Notes: a model not told the origin generated them from the sequence alone. DNA of 52,568 nucleotides from Herbiconiux sp. (GCF_023264855.1 NZ_JAHFUW010000032.1:1-52568), one strand, 5' to 3'. Counted from the stretch's first letter, positions 41,439 through 50,343 are shown. Numbers and translations are program-made.

Positions 41439-42836
41439 TTAGGCGGCTGGGCGTTGGGTGGTGCGTCGGCGGGTGGTCGGGATCGGCGTCTGCTCGATAT
41501 CGATCCACCTCGGCGGGATGAGGTGGGGCACACCCGTGAGCATGGTGAGTTTCCAGGATGACTTGTGCAGGTGCGAGTGATGGAAATGGCAGAGCAGGAC
41601 ACCGTTGTCGATGTCGGTGCGTCCCGGTGGATGATCGGCCGAGACCCATTCGTCTGCGTGGTGGGTTTCGCAGTAGGACGGTGGCCGGTCGCAGTTGGGC
41701 CAGACGCATCCGCCGTCCCTAGCTGCGAGCGCCCGGTTCTGAGCGGGGCTGAAGAGGCGTTCTGTCTTACCGTGGTAGAGCACCGCACCCCGGTCGTTGA
41801 ACAGCGTCACGGCGGTGGGGGAGCTGCAGCGCAGCTGCGCGATGGTGGAGGCGGGAACGGGTTCGTCGATGCCGTCAATCCACCCGACACCACGGCCCGT
41901 TTCGAGGTTGTCGAGGGTGATGTGGACGTTGAGGGTGGTGGTGGCGCCGTTGAGGCGGGGCATGTCGGGGGCGCCGGCGGCGCGGGCGATGAGTTCGGTG
42001 ATCGTGTCGGCGTTCTTCTGCGCCTGCGTGCGAATATCCGCGGTAGCGGTCTGCGCCACGTATTCGTCTTCGGTCAGGAACCGCGGCCCGCCGGAGGGTG
42101 ATCCTGCAATGCGGGGGCTTTGCATGGCCTGGATGCTCGCCAACCACACCGCGCCCTGCTCGGGGGTGAGGGCGAACCGGCCGCGAATCATCCCGTCACT
42201 GGCCTGGCCGATCGTGAGGGAGCGCTGCTGCTGGAGCCGCTCATCCCGAGGCTCCGCACCGTCAGGGTCGATGACCTCACGCAAATGAATGGCAAGCCGG
42301 GAGGTCTGATCGGCAGTGAGATGGTTCGTGAGGGTCTCGTCGACGAGGGTCTGCTCGGCACTGGCCACAACCTCGGGGGAGCATCCGCGCTCCGTCAGTT
42401 CGGAGCACCGGGTCACGATGATCGACGCCGTCTCGACCCCGAGAACGCCGCCGTCGAGGGCCTGGGCTACGGCCGGGAACGGGGCAGGCCCTTCACCGCC
42501 ACCCAGAAGCACCGCACCGCGCAGTTTGCGCCCGATCTCGAGGCGCGTCTTGCTCTCCCGCACCGAGGTGCCGGTGACGGTTGAGACGAGCTTGACCGGG
42601 CTGGTGAAGTTCTGCGACCTGCTCAACCCCTCATCGCCGAGTTCGCTGCGCGACCGCACCCCGACCTCACCGGCCACCCGAACCTGCCCCGCCGAGAGCA
42701 CCCGCCCTGCCGCCTCGAAATCGGCCATGACCTCCAGCACCTCGTCACCGCTGAGCCCCGCCAGCCCCGCGCAGATCTTGCTCACGACACCGCGAAGATC
42801 GGCGGTGATCTCCGGGAGTTCAGTGGCTGTCTGCAT
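41439..42836 (-). CDS. HNH endonuclease domain protein, DUF222 (13E12 repeat) family
   Basis: 465 residues. The long N-terminal DUF222 region (VMADFEAAGRVLSAGQVRVA, TADQTSRLAIHLREVIDPDG) is followed by the C-terminal HNH nuclease: CVWPNCDRPPSYCETHHADE, then TDIDNGVLLCHFHHSHLH, with two Cys-type zinc knuckles and the His-His/Asn/His core. This family is abundant and multi-copy in actinobacteria such as mycobacteria and Microbacteriaceae and is thought to behave as a semi-mobile element. Composition is visibly less GC-rich than its neighbours, supporting recent gain. The -10 (TAGAAT) is 6 nt from the ATG. Biological target unknown. Confidence 0.88.
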   Translation of the reverse strand: MQTATELPEITADLRGVVSKICAGLAGLSGDEVLEVMADFEAAGRVLSAGQVRVAGEVGVRSRSELGDEGLSRSQNFTSPVKLVSTVTGTSVRESKTRLEIGRKLRGAVLLGGGEGPAPFPAVAQALDGGVLGVETASIIVTRCSELTERGCSPEVVASAEQTLVDETLTNHLTADQTSRLAIHLREVIDPDGAEPRDERLQQQRSLTIGQASDGMIRGRFALTPEQGAVWLASIQAMQSPRIAGSPSGGPRFLTEDEYVAQTATADIRTQAQKNADTITELIARAAGAPDMPRLNGATTTLNVHITLDNLETGRGVGWIDGIDEPVPASTIAQLRCSSPTAVTLFNDRGAVLYHGKTERLFSPAQNRALAARDGGCVWPNCDRPPSYCETHHADEWVSADHPPGRTDIDNGVLLCHFHHSHLHKSSWKLTMLTGVPHLIPPRWIDIEQTPIPTTRRRTTQRPAA

Positions 42837-42863
42837 ACTGAGATTCTATCAGAAAGACCTGAT
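42837..42863 (-). promoter_or_regulatory. Promoter and small inverted repeat of the HNH gene
   Basis: Minus strand: TAGAAT (42843-42848) then 6 nt then ATG 42836, a leaderless layout. Just upstream ATCAG-N6-CTGAT (42848-42863) forms a perfect inverted repeat overlapping the edge of the -10 box. The rest of the gap to 43006 shows nothing I can name. Confidence 0.45.
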
Positions 42864-43006
42864 GAAAGCTCGAATAATTTCAGGCGGGTGCGTGCCCCGG
42901 TGTGCGTGAACCGGACGAGCCAGAGCCCCCGCCTCCCATCCCCGCAGCAACGCCGGTAACGCCTCTTCGGACCTGGCTCGGCGCCTCTTCCGAGGGTGCA
43001 GCGCGA

Positions 43007-43735
43007 TCAGAAGATGATGCGGCGGTTCACCAGGTCGTCGGCGACGGCGCCCAGGCTGAGCTGGTGGCTTCGGGCGTACTGGCGCAGCACGCCGAAGGCC
43101 TCGTCGGGGGAGATGCCGTGGGTGTGCGCGAGCACTCCCTTGGCCTGCTCGATGACTACCCGGGAGTTCAGCGCCTTCTGCAGCTGATCGCGCACCGCAT
43201 CCGTCTCGCGGAGCGACCGTTCGTGCAGGATGCCGATGGTGGCCACATCGGCGAGGGCCTGTGCCGCCATCAGATCGCCCGGTGCCAGCACGTCACTGCT
43301 CGCGCGGAAGAGGTTGAGGGTGCCGATCACGCTCTCGCGTAGCCGCATCGGGATGGCCTGGACCGACGCGAACCCTTGCTCGTGCGCGGCCTCGCGGAAC
43401 CGGATCCACTCCGGGGGCGCGTCGGCCACCACGACCGAGACGGCCTCGCCGGTGCGGAAGCACTCGATGCACGGGCCGGCCTCGGCTCCGAGCTGCATGA
43501 CCTCCACCAGGCGGCTCTCCTCGCTGGTGGAGACCATCAGCTCGAGCTCGCCCTCCTCGTCGGCCAGCAGGATGCCGGATGCCTCGACGTCGAGCACGCC
43601 GTCGCAGATCTCGACCAGGGTCTGCAGCAGGTCGACGATGTCGTAGTCGTCGACGAGCGTGTCGGCGAGGGTGGCGAAGGCCTCGATCAGCCGCTTGTCG
43701 CGGAGTTCGCTGCCCGTTCCTGGTTCGCTGCTCAT
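43007..43735 (-). CDS. GAF-ANTAR regulator 1 (RNA-binding antiterminator type)
   Basis: 242 residues from ATG 43735. Residues about 20-165 are a GAF domain (DYDIVDLLQTLVEICDGVLD, EAGPCIECFRTGEAVSVVVA). Residues about 180-240 are the ANTAR domain (QLQKALNSRVVIEQAKGVLA, then HTHGISPDEAFGVLRQYARS), which binds paired RNA hairpins to prevent transcription termination. The gene overlaps GAF-ANTAR regulator 2 by 4 nt, so they are co-translated. The Cys pair in PCIEC could give redox sensing. RNA targets are not apparent in the window. Confidence 0.85.
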   Translation of the reverse strand: MSSEPGTGSELRDKRLIEAFATLADTLVDDYDIVDLLQTLVEICDGVLDVEASGILLADEEGELELMVSTSEESRLVEVMQLGAEAGPCIECFRTGEAVSVVVADAPPEWIRFREAAHEQGFASVQAIPMRLRESVIGTLNLFRASSDVLAPGDLMAAQALADVATIGILHERSLRETDAVRDQLQKALNSRVVIEQAKGVLAHTHGISPDEAFGVLRQYARSHQLSLGAVADDLVNRRIIF

Positions 43736-44445
43736 GCGTGGTCCTCGATGCCTGCGTTGTCGAATCGGAAGCCGAGCCGCCCCGCCAGCACGTCCTCGGC
43801 CACCTCGCGCATGCTGCGGGATTCGGCGAAGGCATGGCCACGCAGCACGAGTTCGGCCTCGCCGGGCGAGACGCCCAGCTGGGCGATCACCATGCCCGTG
43901 GCCTGGTGCACGATGCGGCGGGAGAACCGGTCGGTGCGCGGAGCCTCGCCGGCGTCGGCCACGAGCGCGTCGAGCGAGCGCCGCAGCACCTGCCGGCCCA
44001 CCACGGCGACCAGCGCACCGGCCTGCTCGGACTGGTCGCGGGTGAACTCGCGGGCTCGTGCGGAGTAGAGGTCCACCGCCCCGATCTTCAGCCGGCCGAC
44101 GATCATCGGAAAGGCGAAGATCGCCCCGACGTCTTCGCGCAGGGCGGCCTCGGAGAACGCCGGCCAGCTGTGGCGGGGATTGTGGCGCAGGTCGGGCTCG
44201 AGCACCGGGCGGGCGGTGCGCAGGGCATCCCAGCACGGCCCCTCGCGCAGATCGAACTGCAACTCGTCCAGCCGGGCCACCGTCGGGTCGCTCGCGGCGA
44301 TCGTCTCGGACGCCAGAAGCGGGCCGAGGGTGGCGACCGCGGCACCGTCGATCGGGAGAGCGGCCACGAGCGGATCGGCCAGCCCGGAGCCGTCACCGGA
44401 GAAATCGCGCAAGACGGCGAGCGCTCGTGCAAAGGCGTCGGTCAT
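43732..44445 (-). CDS. GAF-ANTAR regulator 2
   Basis: 237 residues from ATG 44445. The GAF region is recognisable (EGPCWDALRTARPVLEPDLR, FAFPMIVGRLKIGAVDLYSA) and the ANTAR region follows (SRRIVHQATGMVIAQLGVSP, then GEAELVLRGHAFAESRSMRE). The -10 box TACGGT lies 6 nt before the ATG, indicating a leaderless mRNA. It is the first gene of a two-gene unit with regulator 1 (4-nt overlap). Two different GAF-ANTAR proteins from one operon suggest a heterodimer or a pair tuned to different signals. Confidence 0.85.
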   Translation of the reverse strand: MTDAFARALAVLRDFSGDGSGLADPLVAALPIDGAAVATLGPLLASETIAASDPTVARLDELQFDLREGPCWDALRTARPVLEPDLRHNPRHSWPAFSEAALREDVGAIFAFPMIVGRLKIGAVDLYSARAREFTRDQSEQAGALVAVVGRQVLRRSLDALVADAGEAPRTDRFSRRIVHQATGMVIAQLGVSPGEAELVLRGHAFAESRSMREVAEDVLAGRLGFRFDNAGIEDHA

Positions 44446-44457
44446 GCTTGAACCGTA
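44446..44457 (-). promoter_or_regulatory. Leaderless-type -10 box of the GAF-ANTAR operon
   Basis: Minus strand TACGGT (44452-44457) followed by 6 nt and ATG 44445; no ribosome site in the gap. Confidence 0.4.
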
Positions 44458-44510
44458 GTCGCCCGCGAGAACGGATGTGCGCTCTCGAGACCGGTCCAGG
44501 CACGCACGGC

Positions 44511-44798
44511 TCAGAACTCGAACTCGTCGAACACGAGCTGGTGCTCGTCGAAGGAGCCGTAGGGTGTGAACGCCGATCCGTCGTCCGGCCCGCCGCTCAC
44601 CAGCTCCCGGGTTTCCAGACGCACGGCGGCCGACGGGGTGATCAGCAGCGAGACCGAGGTGTGCGCCGACGTCTCGAAGTCCACGAACGCGGCCGGCCCG
44701 CCGGCGGCCTCGAGGATGCGGCGTCTCAATCCGTCGACGTCGGCATCCGGAGGGAGTACGAACTCCTGGGAGCCGAAGTGCAACCTGACGACCTGCAT
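44511..44798 (-). CDS. Hypothetical protein, 95 aa
   Basis: Starts at ATG 44798 (MQVVRLHFGSQEFVLPPDAD) with GAGGAG 6 nt upstream. Small, acidic, beta-rich by eye: DVDGLRRRILEAAGGPAAFV then DFETSAHTSVSLLITPSAAV, ending FDEHQLVFDEFEF. No signal peptide, membrane helix or metal motif. It lies just upstream of the GAF-ANTAR pair on the same strand (65-nt gap), which has its own promoter. I do not recognise a family. The good ribosome site and normal codon use make it a likely real gene. Confidence 0.65.
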   Translation of the reverse strand: MQVVRLHFGSQEFVLPPDADVDGLRRRILEAAGGPAAFVDFETSAHTSVSLLITPSAAVRLETRELVSGGPDDGSAFTPYGSFDEHQLVFDEFEF

Positions 44799-44940
44799 GC
44801 AGAACTCCTCGAACGCGCGTGAGTCCCGAGGTCTGGGGGAGACGGTGCGGCACCGCCCGGTGCCTGTCTTCCACGATACGCCCCGTCTCCGCTCGAACGG
44901 CATTCGAACCTCCCGGGGCTCTCGCGACCTGGTCGCGTCC

Positions 44941-44986
44941 CGCCGAAAACCGCCCCCACTCCGGAGAATGGGGGCGGTTCTCGGCG
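44941..44986. terminator. 18-bp stem-loop terminator after the DEAD-box helicase gene
   Basis: CGCCGAAAACCGCCCCCA (44941-44958) pairs with 44969-44986 with one mismatch and a 10-nt loop, starting 21 nt after the helicase stop (minus strand). Confidence 0.75.
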
Positions 44987-45007
44987 ACTCGCGAGGTGGG
45001 GCGAGGG

Positions 45008-46807
45008 TCAGTCGCGCGGGTTCTTCCAGCGCGGCCGGTCTTCGCGCTTTGCGGAGGAGCCGAAACGGTCGGGCTTCAGCTCGATCAGCTGGCCGCTGAT
45101 GCGGGTGTCGCGCAGGCGCTCGAGGGTTCCGGGCGGCAGATCGGCCGGCAGCTCGACGAGCGAGAAGTCGGGCCGGATCTGGATGGCGCCGAAGTGCTCG
45201 CGGCGCAGGCCCCCCTCATTGGCGAGGGCGCCCACGATCTGGCGCGGGTCGACCTTCTGCCGCTTGCCCACCGAGATGCGATAGGTGGCCATCGCGCCGC
45301 CGGCCGGGCGGCTGCGGCGCTCCGGGCGTTCGCCGCGGTCGCCGCGATCTCCCTGGTAGCCGCCGCTGCGGTCGGAACGGTCGCCGCCGCGGTCGGATCG
45401 GTCCGAGCCGCGGTCGTCGCGGTCGAAGCGCGCGCCTCGCGCCGCATCCGGTTCCAGCAGCAGCGGGGTGTCTCCCTGCGCCACCACGGCCAGCGCCGCG
45501 GCCACGTCGGCCTCGGGCACGTCGTGGTGCGTCACATAGTGCCCCACGATGTCGCGGAAGACCTGCAGCTGCGCCGGATCGGCCAGCGCCGCCGTGATCG
45601 CGTCGTCGAAGCGGGTGAGGCGGGTGGCGTTGACGTCGTCGACGCTCGGCAGCCTCATCTCGGTCAGCGGCTGGCGGGTCGCCTTCTCGATCGAGGTCAG
45701 CATCCGTCGCTCACGGGGCGTCACGAAGCTGATGGCGTCGCCCGAGCGGCCGGCGCGGCCGGTGCGGCCGATGCGGTGCACGTACGACTCGGTGTCGATC
45801 GGCAGGTCGTAGTTCACGACGTGCGTGATGCGCTCCACGTCGAGACCGCGGGCCGCGACATCCGTCGCCACCAGGATGTCGAGCTTGCCCGACTTCAGCT
45901 GGTTGACCGTGCGCTCGCGCTGGGCCTGCACCACGTCGCCGTTGATGGCGGCGGCGGCATAGCCCCGGGCGCGCAGCTTCTCGGCCAGCGTCTCGGTCTC
46001 GTTCTTCGTGCGGGTGAACACGATCATGCCCTCGAAGTTCTCGGTCTCGAGGATGCGGGTGAGCGCGTCGACCTTCTGCGGGTACGACACCACGAGGTAG
46101 CGCTGGGTGGTGTTCACCGAGGTCGTGGTCTTGCTCTTGACCGTGATCTCTTCGGGGTCGTGCAGGTACTTGGCCGAGATGCGGCGGATCTGCGCGGGCA
46201 TGGTGGCCGAGAACAGCGCCACCTGCTTGTACTCGGGGGTGTCGGCGAGGATGGTCTCGACATCCTCGGCGACGCCCATCTTGAGCATCTCGTCAGCCTC
46301 GTCGAGCACCAGGTACTTCAGCTCGGTGAGATCCAGCGTGCCCTTGTCGAGGTGATCCATGATGCGGCCGGGCGTGCCCACCACGATGTGCACGCCGCGT
46401 CGGAGCGCGGAGAGCTGCTGGCCGTACGCCTGGCCGCCGTAGACGGGCAGCACGTGCACACCCTTCAGGTGCGCCGCGTACTTCTCGAACGCCTCGCAGA
46501 CCTGCAGGGCGAGCTCACGCGTGGGCGCGAGCACGAGGGCCTGCGGGGTCTTCTGCGCGAGGTCGAGGCGGGAGAGGATGGGCAGCGCGAACGCGGCGGT
46601 CTTGCCGGTTCCGGTCTGGGCGAGGCCCACGACGTCGCGGCCGGAGAGAAGAGGGGGGATGGTGGCGGCCTGGATGGCCGAGGGGGTCTCGTAGCCGACG
46701 TCCTTCAAAGCCTTGAGGACGGCGGGCTCGAGGCCCAGATCGGAGAAGGTCTGCTCGGTGCGGGGAGATTCTGTCTCGCCCGGATCGGCGGTTGCTGATG
46801 AAGCCAT
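45008..46807 (-). CDS. deaD: DEAD-box ATP-dependent RNA helicase (DeaD/CsdA type)
   Basis: 599 residues. All helicase motifs are present: AQTGTGKT (I), PTREL (Ia), GTPGR, DEAD in VLDEADEMLKMG (II), SAT (III), and HRIGRTGRAG (VI). After the two RecA domains (to about residue 390) comes an Arg/Asp/Gly-rich low-complexity stretch (RSDRGGDRSDRSGGYQGDRG) and a DbpA/CsdA-type RNA-binding domain (MATYRISVGKRQKVDPRQIV). It remodels structured RNA, for example in ribosome assembly or cold response. The -10 TACCGT lies 6 nt before the ATG, a leaderless layout. Divergent from ppc over 118 bp. Confidence 0.92.
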   Translation of the reverse strand: MASSATADPGETESPRTEQTFSDLGLEPAVLKALKDVGYETPSAIQAATIPPLLSGRDVVGLAQTGTGKTAAFALPILSRLDLAQKTPQALVLAPTRELALQVCEAFEKYAAHLKGVHVLPVYGGQAYGQQLSALRRGVHIVVGTPGRIMDHLDKGTLDLTELKYLVLDEADEMLKMGVAEDVETILADTPEYKQVALFSATMPAQIRRISAKYLHDPEEITVKSKTTTSVNTTQRYLVVSYPQKVDALTRILETENFEGMIVFTRTKNETETLAEKLRARGYAAAAINGDVVQAQRERTVNQLKSGKLDILVATDVAARGLDVERITHVVNYDLPIDTESYVHRIGRTGRAGRSGDAISFVTPRERRMLTSIEKATRQPLTEMRLPSVDDVNATRLTRFDDAITAALADPAQLQVFRDIVGHYVTHHDVPEADVAAALAVVAQGDTPLLLEPDAARGARFDRDDRGSDRSDRGGDRSDRSGGYQGDRGDRGERPERRSRPAGGAMATYRISVGKRQKVDPRQIVGALANEGGLRREHFGAIQIRPDFSLVELPADLPPGTLERLRDTRISGQLIELKPDRFGSSAKREDRPRWKNPRD

Positions 46808-46819
46808 CCTCTTACGGTA
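46808..46819 (-). promoter_or_regulatory. Leaderless-type -10 box of the DEAD-box helicase gene
   Basis: Minus strand TACCGT (46814-46819), 6 nt, ATG 46807. Confidence 0.4.
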
Positions 46820-46913
46820 GTCGTCGCGGGTGCGCGCGGGCGCGGAAACACCGGTTCCGGGCCCGGATATGCCCGGATCCGTGCCTGATTTCCCGGCGAA
46901 CGGCCCTCGCCAC

Positions 46914-46925
46914 TAGCGTTGCAGG
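46914..46925 (+). promoter_or_regulatory. Leaderless-type -10 box of ppc
   Basis: TAGCGT (46914-46919), 6 nt, GTG 46926. The same hexamer appears at 51270-51275 and in the promoter at 19700-19705. Confidence 0.45.
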
Positions 46926-49598
46926 GTGACCGACGAGACCGAAGTCCTGCCAGGAACCACCGATCACAGCCGAGCGCGCATCAGCGGCGAGGTCGACCGT
47001 GATCTGCGCGCCGACATCAGCCTGCTCGGCTCGCTGCTCGGCCGCGTGCTCACCGAGGCGGGCGGTGACGACCTGCTGGCGGATGTCGAGAACCTCCGCG
47101 GCCTCGTCATCCGCGCCTACGAGCGCGACCACGACGCCTCGATCGAAGACGCCGAGGCGCTCGTCGAGTCGTTCACCCCCGAGCGCGCCGAGCAGGTCGC
47201 CCGCGCGTTCACCTGCTACTTCCACCTCTCCAACCTCGCCGAGGAGCACCACCGCGTGCGCGTGCTGCGCGCCCGCTCGGCCGCGGGGCCGGCATCCGTC
47301 AGCACCGACACCCTCCCCGCCGCTCTCGAACGGATGCGCGAGGAGGTCGGCGCCGAGGCGACGGCCGAGCGGCTGCAGGGCCTGCGCTTCCACCCGGTGC
47401 TCACCGCCCACCCCACCGAGGCGCGCCGGCGGGCGGTCGCCTCCACCATCCGCCGCATCAGCGAACTGCTCGATGCGCGGGTGCCCGCCGATCCCGCCTC
47501 GGCCACCGGCGCCGAGAACGAGCGCCGCCTGCTCGAGCAGATCGAGGTGCTCTGGCGCACCTCGCCGCTGCGCACCACCCGCCCCACCCCGCTGGACGAG
47601 GTGCGCACGGCGATGTCGATCTTCGACCAGACGCTGTTCCAGATCGTGCCGCAGGTGTACCGCCTGCTCGACGACTGGCTGCTGGGAACGGATGCCGGGG
47701 TCGCCGAGGCGAAGGCTCCCGCCTTCCTGCGCCTGGGCAGCTGGATCGGCGCCGACCGCGACGGCAACCCCTTCGTCACGGCGAACGTCACCAAGGAGGC
47801 GGCCGCGATCGCCGCCGAGCACGTGCTGCTCGGCCTCGAGCACGCCGCCACCCGCATCGGCCGCACCCTCACGCTCGACGAGTCCGAGACCCGGCCCGAC
47901 GACGCCCTCCGCGCGCTCGCCGCTCGCCAGGAGGAGCTCGCGGCATCCGTCACCTCGCAGATCGGCACCCGTGCGCCCAACGAGCCGCACCGCCGGGTAC
48001 TGCTGGTGATCGCCGAGCGGATCGCAGCCACCCGCCGCGGCGACGAGGCCCTGGCCTATGCCGACCCCTCGGCCCTTCTCGACGAGCTGCGGATCGTGCA
48101 GAACTCGCTGCGGGCCGGTGGTGCCCGGCGCAACGCCAACGGCGAGCTGCAGAACCTCATCTGGCAGGTGCAGACCTTCGGCTTCCACCTCGCCGAGCTC
48201 GAGGTGCGCCAGCACTCGAAGGTGCACCGCGAAGCGCTCGCCGATGTGAAGGCAGGGGGCGCGCTCGCCGACATGACGATCGAGGTGCTCGAGGTCTACC
48301 GCACCATCGCGTACCTGCAGAAGCGCTACGGCGTGGATGCCGCCCGCCGCTACATCGTGTCGTTCACGCAGTCCTCCACCGACCTCGCCACCGTGTACGA
48401 CCTGGCCGAGGCGGCACTCGGATCGGCCGAGGCCGCGCCCGTGCTCGACGCCATCCCGCTGTTCGAGACCTTCGACGACCTGCAGAACTCCACGCGCATC
48501 CTGAGTGAGATGATCGAGCTGGCGCCCGTCAAGGCGCGGCTGGCCGCCACAGGCCGCAAGCTCGAGGTGATGCTCGGCTACTCCGACTCCTCGAAAGATG
48601 TGGGGCCGGTGTCGGCCACGCTCGCGCTCTATGACGCCCAGTCGCGGATCGCCTCGTGGGCGAAGGACAACGACATCGTGCTCACGCTGTTCCACGGGCG
48701 CGGGGGAGCGCTCGGGCGCGGGGGCGGTCCGGCGAACGAGGCCGTGATGGCGCAGCCGCCCGGATCGGTCGACGACCGCTTCAAGCTCACCGAGCAGGGC
48801 GAGGTGATCTTCGCGCAGTACGGCGACAAGACCATCGCGGCGCGCCACATCGAACAGATGGCCGCGGCCACGTTGCTGGCCTCCTCTCCCGCGAACGAAG
48901 AGGCGAACCGGGCGGCCGCCGACGAGTTCGCGCCCGTCGCCGCGACGATGGACGAGGCATCCCGCACCCGCTTCTTCGAGCTCGTGAAGGCCGAGGGCTT
49001 CGCGCCCTGGTTCGCGCAGGTCACTCCGATGGAGGAGGTGGGCCTGCTCGCGCTGGGTTCCCGCCCGGCCCGCCGCGGGCTCTCGGTGTCGTCGCTGGAA
49101 GACCTGCGCGCCATCCCGTGGGTGTTCGCCTGGACGCAGGCCCGCATCAACCTCACCGGCTGGTTCGGGCTCGGCACGGCGCTCGCCGCGGTGGGCGACG
49201 AGGCGCTGCTGCGCGACGCGTACCGGCGCTGGCCGCTGTTCACCTCGATGATCGACAACGTCGAGATGTCGCTCGCGAAGACCGACCTGCGGATCGCGGA
49301 GCGGTATCTCGCGCTCGGCGATCGTGCCGACCTCGCCGCGCTCGTGCTCTCGGAGATGCAGCTCACCCGCGAGTGGGTGCAGCGCACCAGCGGGCACGGC
49401 GAGATCCTCGACGACAAGCCGGTGCTGCAGCGGGCCGTGCGCCTGCGCAGCCCCTACGTCGACGCGCTCTCGCTGCTGCAGCTGCGCGCGCTCCGTTCCG
49501 TGCGCGCCTCCGGCAGCACCGACCCGCAGGATGCGCCGCACCGGCTCCTCCTCCTCGCCGTGAACGGCGTCGCCGCGGGCCTGCAGAACACGGGGTGA
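46926..49598 (+). CDS. ppc: Phosphoenolpyruvate carboxylase
   Basis: 890 residues from GTG 46926. Diagnostic motifs: catalytic His in VLTAHPTEARRR (about residue 160), GYSDSSKDVG (about 550), and FHGRGGALGRGGGP (about 590), with SWIGADRDGNPFVT and the C-terminal LAVNGVAAGLQNTG. It carboxylates phosphoenolpyruvate with bicarbonate to oxaloacetate, refilling the TCA cycle. Length and motif set are standard. Housekeeping gene, divergent from the DEAD-box helicase. Confidence 0.95.
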   Translation: MTDETEVLPGTTDHSRARISGEVDRDLRADISLLGSLLGRVLTEAGGDDLLADVENLRGLVIRAYERDHDASIEDAEALVESFTPERAEQVARAFTCYFHLSNLAEEHHRVRVLRARSAAGPASVSTDTLPAALERMREEVGAEATAERLQGLRFHPVLTAHPTEARRRAVASTIRRISELLDARVPADPASATGAENERRLLEQIEVLWRTSPLRTTRPTPLDEVRTAMSIFDQTLFQIVPQVYRLLDDWLLGTDAGVAEAKAPAFLRLGSWIGADRDGNPFVTANVTKEAAAIAAEHVLLGLEHAATRIGRTLTLDESETRPDDALRALAARQEELAASVTSQIGTRAPNEPHRRVLLVIAERIAATRRGDEALAYADPSALLDELRIVQNSLRAGGARRNANGELQNLIWQVQTFGFHLAELEVRQHSKVHREALADVKAGGALADMTIEVLEVYRTIAYLQKRYGVDAARRYIVSFTQSSTDLATVYDLAEAALGSAEAAPVLDAIPLFETFDDLQNSTRILSEMIELAPVKARLAATGRKLEVMLGYSDSSKDVGPVSATLALYDAQSRIASWAKDNDIVLTLFHGRGGALGRGGGPANEAVMAQPPGSVDDRFKLTEQGEVIFAQYGDKTIAARHIEQMAAATLLASSPANEEANRAAADEFAPVAATMDEASRTRFFELVKAEGFAPWFAQVTPMEEVGLLALGSRPARRGLSVSSLEDLRAIPWVFAWTQARINLTGWFGLGTALAAVGDEALLRDAYRRWPLFTSMIDNVEMSLAKTDLRIAERYLALGDRADLAALVLSEMQLTREWVQRTSGHGEILDDKPVLQRAVRLRSPYVDALSLLQLRALRSVRASGSTDPQDAPHRLLLLAVNGVAAGLQNTG

Positions 49599-49644
49599 CC
49601 CCGGGTGCGGCCTCAGGCTGCGCGAGTAATCTGGGGAGTCCATC

Positions 49645-50313
49645 ATGAGTTCACTGTTTCTCCGATCTGCGCAGAAGGGCCCCGGGCGTCGCCCGTGGGG
49701 CCTGCCGCTCGCGCTGTTCGCCGGAGTCTCGGTGTTCGCACTGACGGCGCTCACCGCGCTCGCGCCGCCGCCGCAGAGCACCGCGATCGCCTCGGGCGAT
49801 GTCGCCGGCATCGGCTCGCAGACCCTGTCGGTGACGGCGGATGCCGGCCAGCTGGTGGTCACCCGCGACCGCTACCAGGCCACGGAGGGCGTCGAGTCGT
49901 TCATCGCCGGCAGCACCAACGAAGACTGGGCCAAGCTCGTGCTGATGCTCGCCGGATTCCCGGTGAGCGACTCCAACGTCACCGTGATGCTGCGCTGGAT
50001 GCGCCAGGAGAACGGCCCCGACGACTGGTGGAACCGCAACAATCCGCTGAACAACGGCTGGGGCTCCGGCGGCGGCAGCGGCCTCGGCAGCTACGACACC
50101 CTCGTCACCGCGGCCGAGAACGTGGGGAACGCGCTGCACGGCAACTCGGGCTATTCGGCGATCGTCGCGGGCTTCGCCGCATCCGCCCCCACCGAACAGA
50201 TCGAGGCCGCGATCTGGGCCTCGCCGTGGGCGAGCAGCCACTATGCGAACGGTTCGCACTGGTCGTACACGGCCGTGCCGGTGATCGCCTCGCCGGCCGG
50301 CACCTGGGGCTGA
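49645..50313 (+). CDS. Exported protein with a lysozyme-like (NNPLN) domain
   Basis: 222 residues. A basic start (RSAQKGPGRRPWG) precedes one hydrophobic helix (LPLALFAGVSVFALTALTAL), with a possible signal-peptidase site after ALAPPP; no lipobox. The C-terminal half (about 95-215) contains WMRQENGPDDWW, NRNNPLNNGWGSGGG, SYDTLVTAAENVGNALHG and IWASPWASSHYANGSHW, the pattern of small lysozyme/transglycosylase-like domains in which the Glu of the first motif would be catalytic. It may cut or bind peptidoglycan. TAATCT (49627-49632) is a likely -10, and the GGGGAG at 49633-49638 may be its ribosome site. Confidence 0.6.
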   Translation: MSSLFLRSAQKGPGRRPWGLPLALFAGVSVFALTALTALAPPPQSTAIASGDVAGIGSQTLSVTADAGQLVVTRDRYQATEGVESFIAGSTNEDWAKLVLMLAGFPVSDSNVTVMLRWMRQENGPDDWWNRNNPLNNGWGSGGGSGLGSYDTLVTAAENVGNALHGNSGYSAIVAGFAASAPTEQIEAAIWASPWASSHYANGSHWSYTAVPVIASPAGTWG

Positions 50314-50343
50314 CCCGCCCATCCTTCCTGGGGCCGGCGGTGG

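Noticed and set aside
44799-44940. A small GGCACC/GGTGCC hairpin and Cys/Arg-rich upstream frame before the 95-residue protein
   Set aside because: The 6-bp stem is short and the upstream frame lacks a ribosome site; neither can be assigned a role.
49589-49604. GGGGTGACCCC near the ppc stop as a terminator
   Set aside because: The stem is only 5 bp with a single-base loop; too small to be supported.
46812-49862. A roughly 1,000-codon open frame antisense to ppc
   Set aside because: Same high-GC artefact; ppc has all active-site motifs and standard length.
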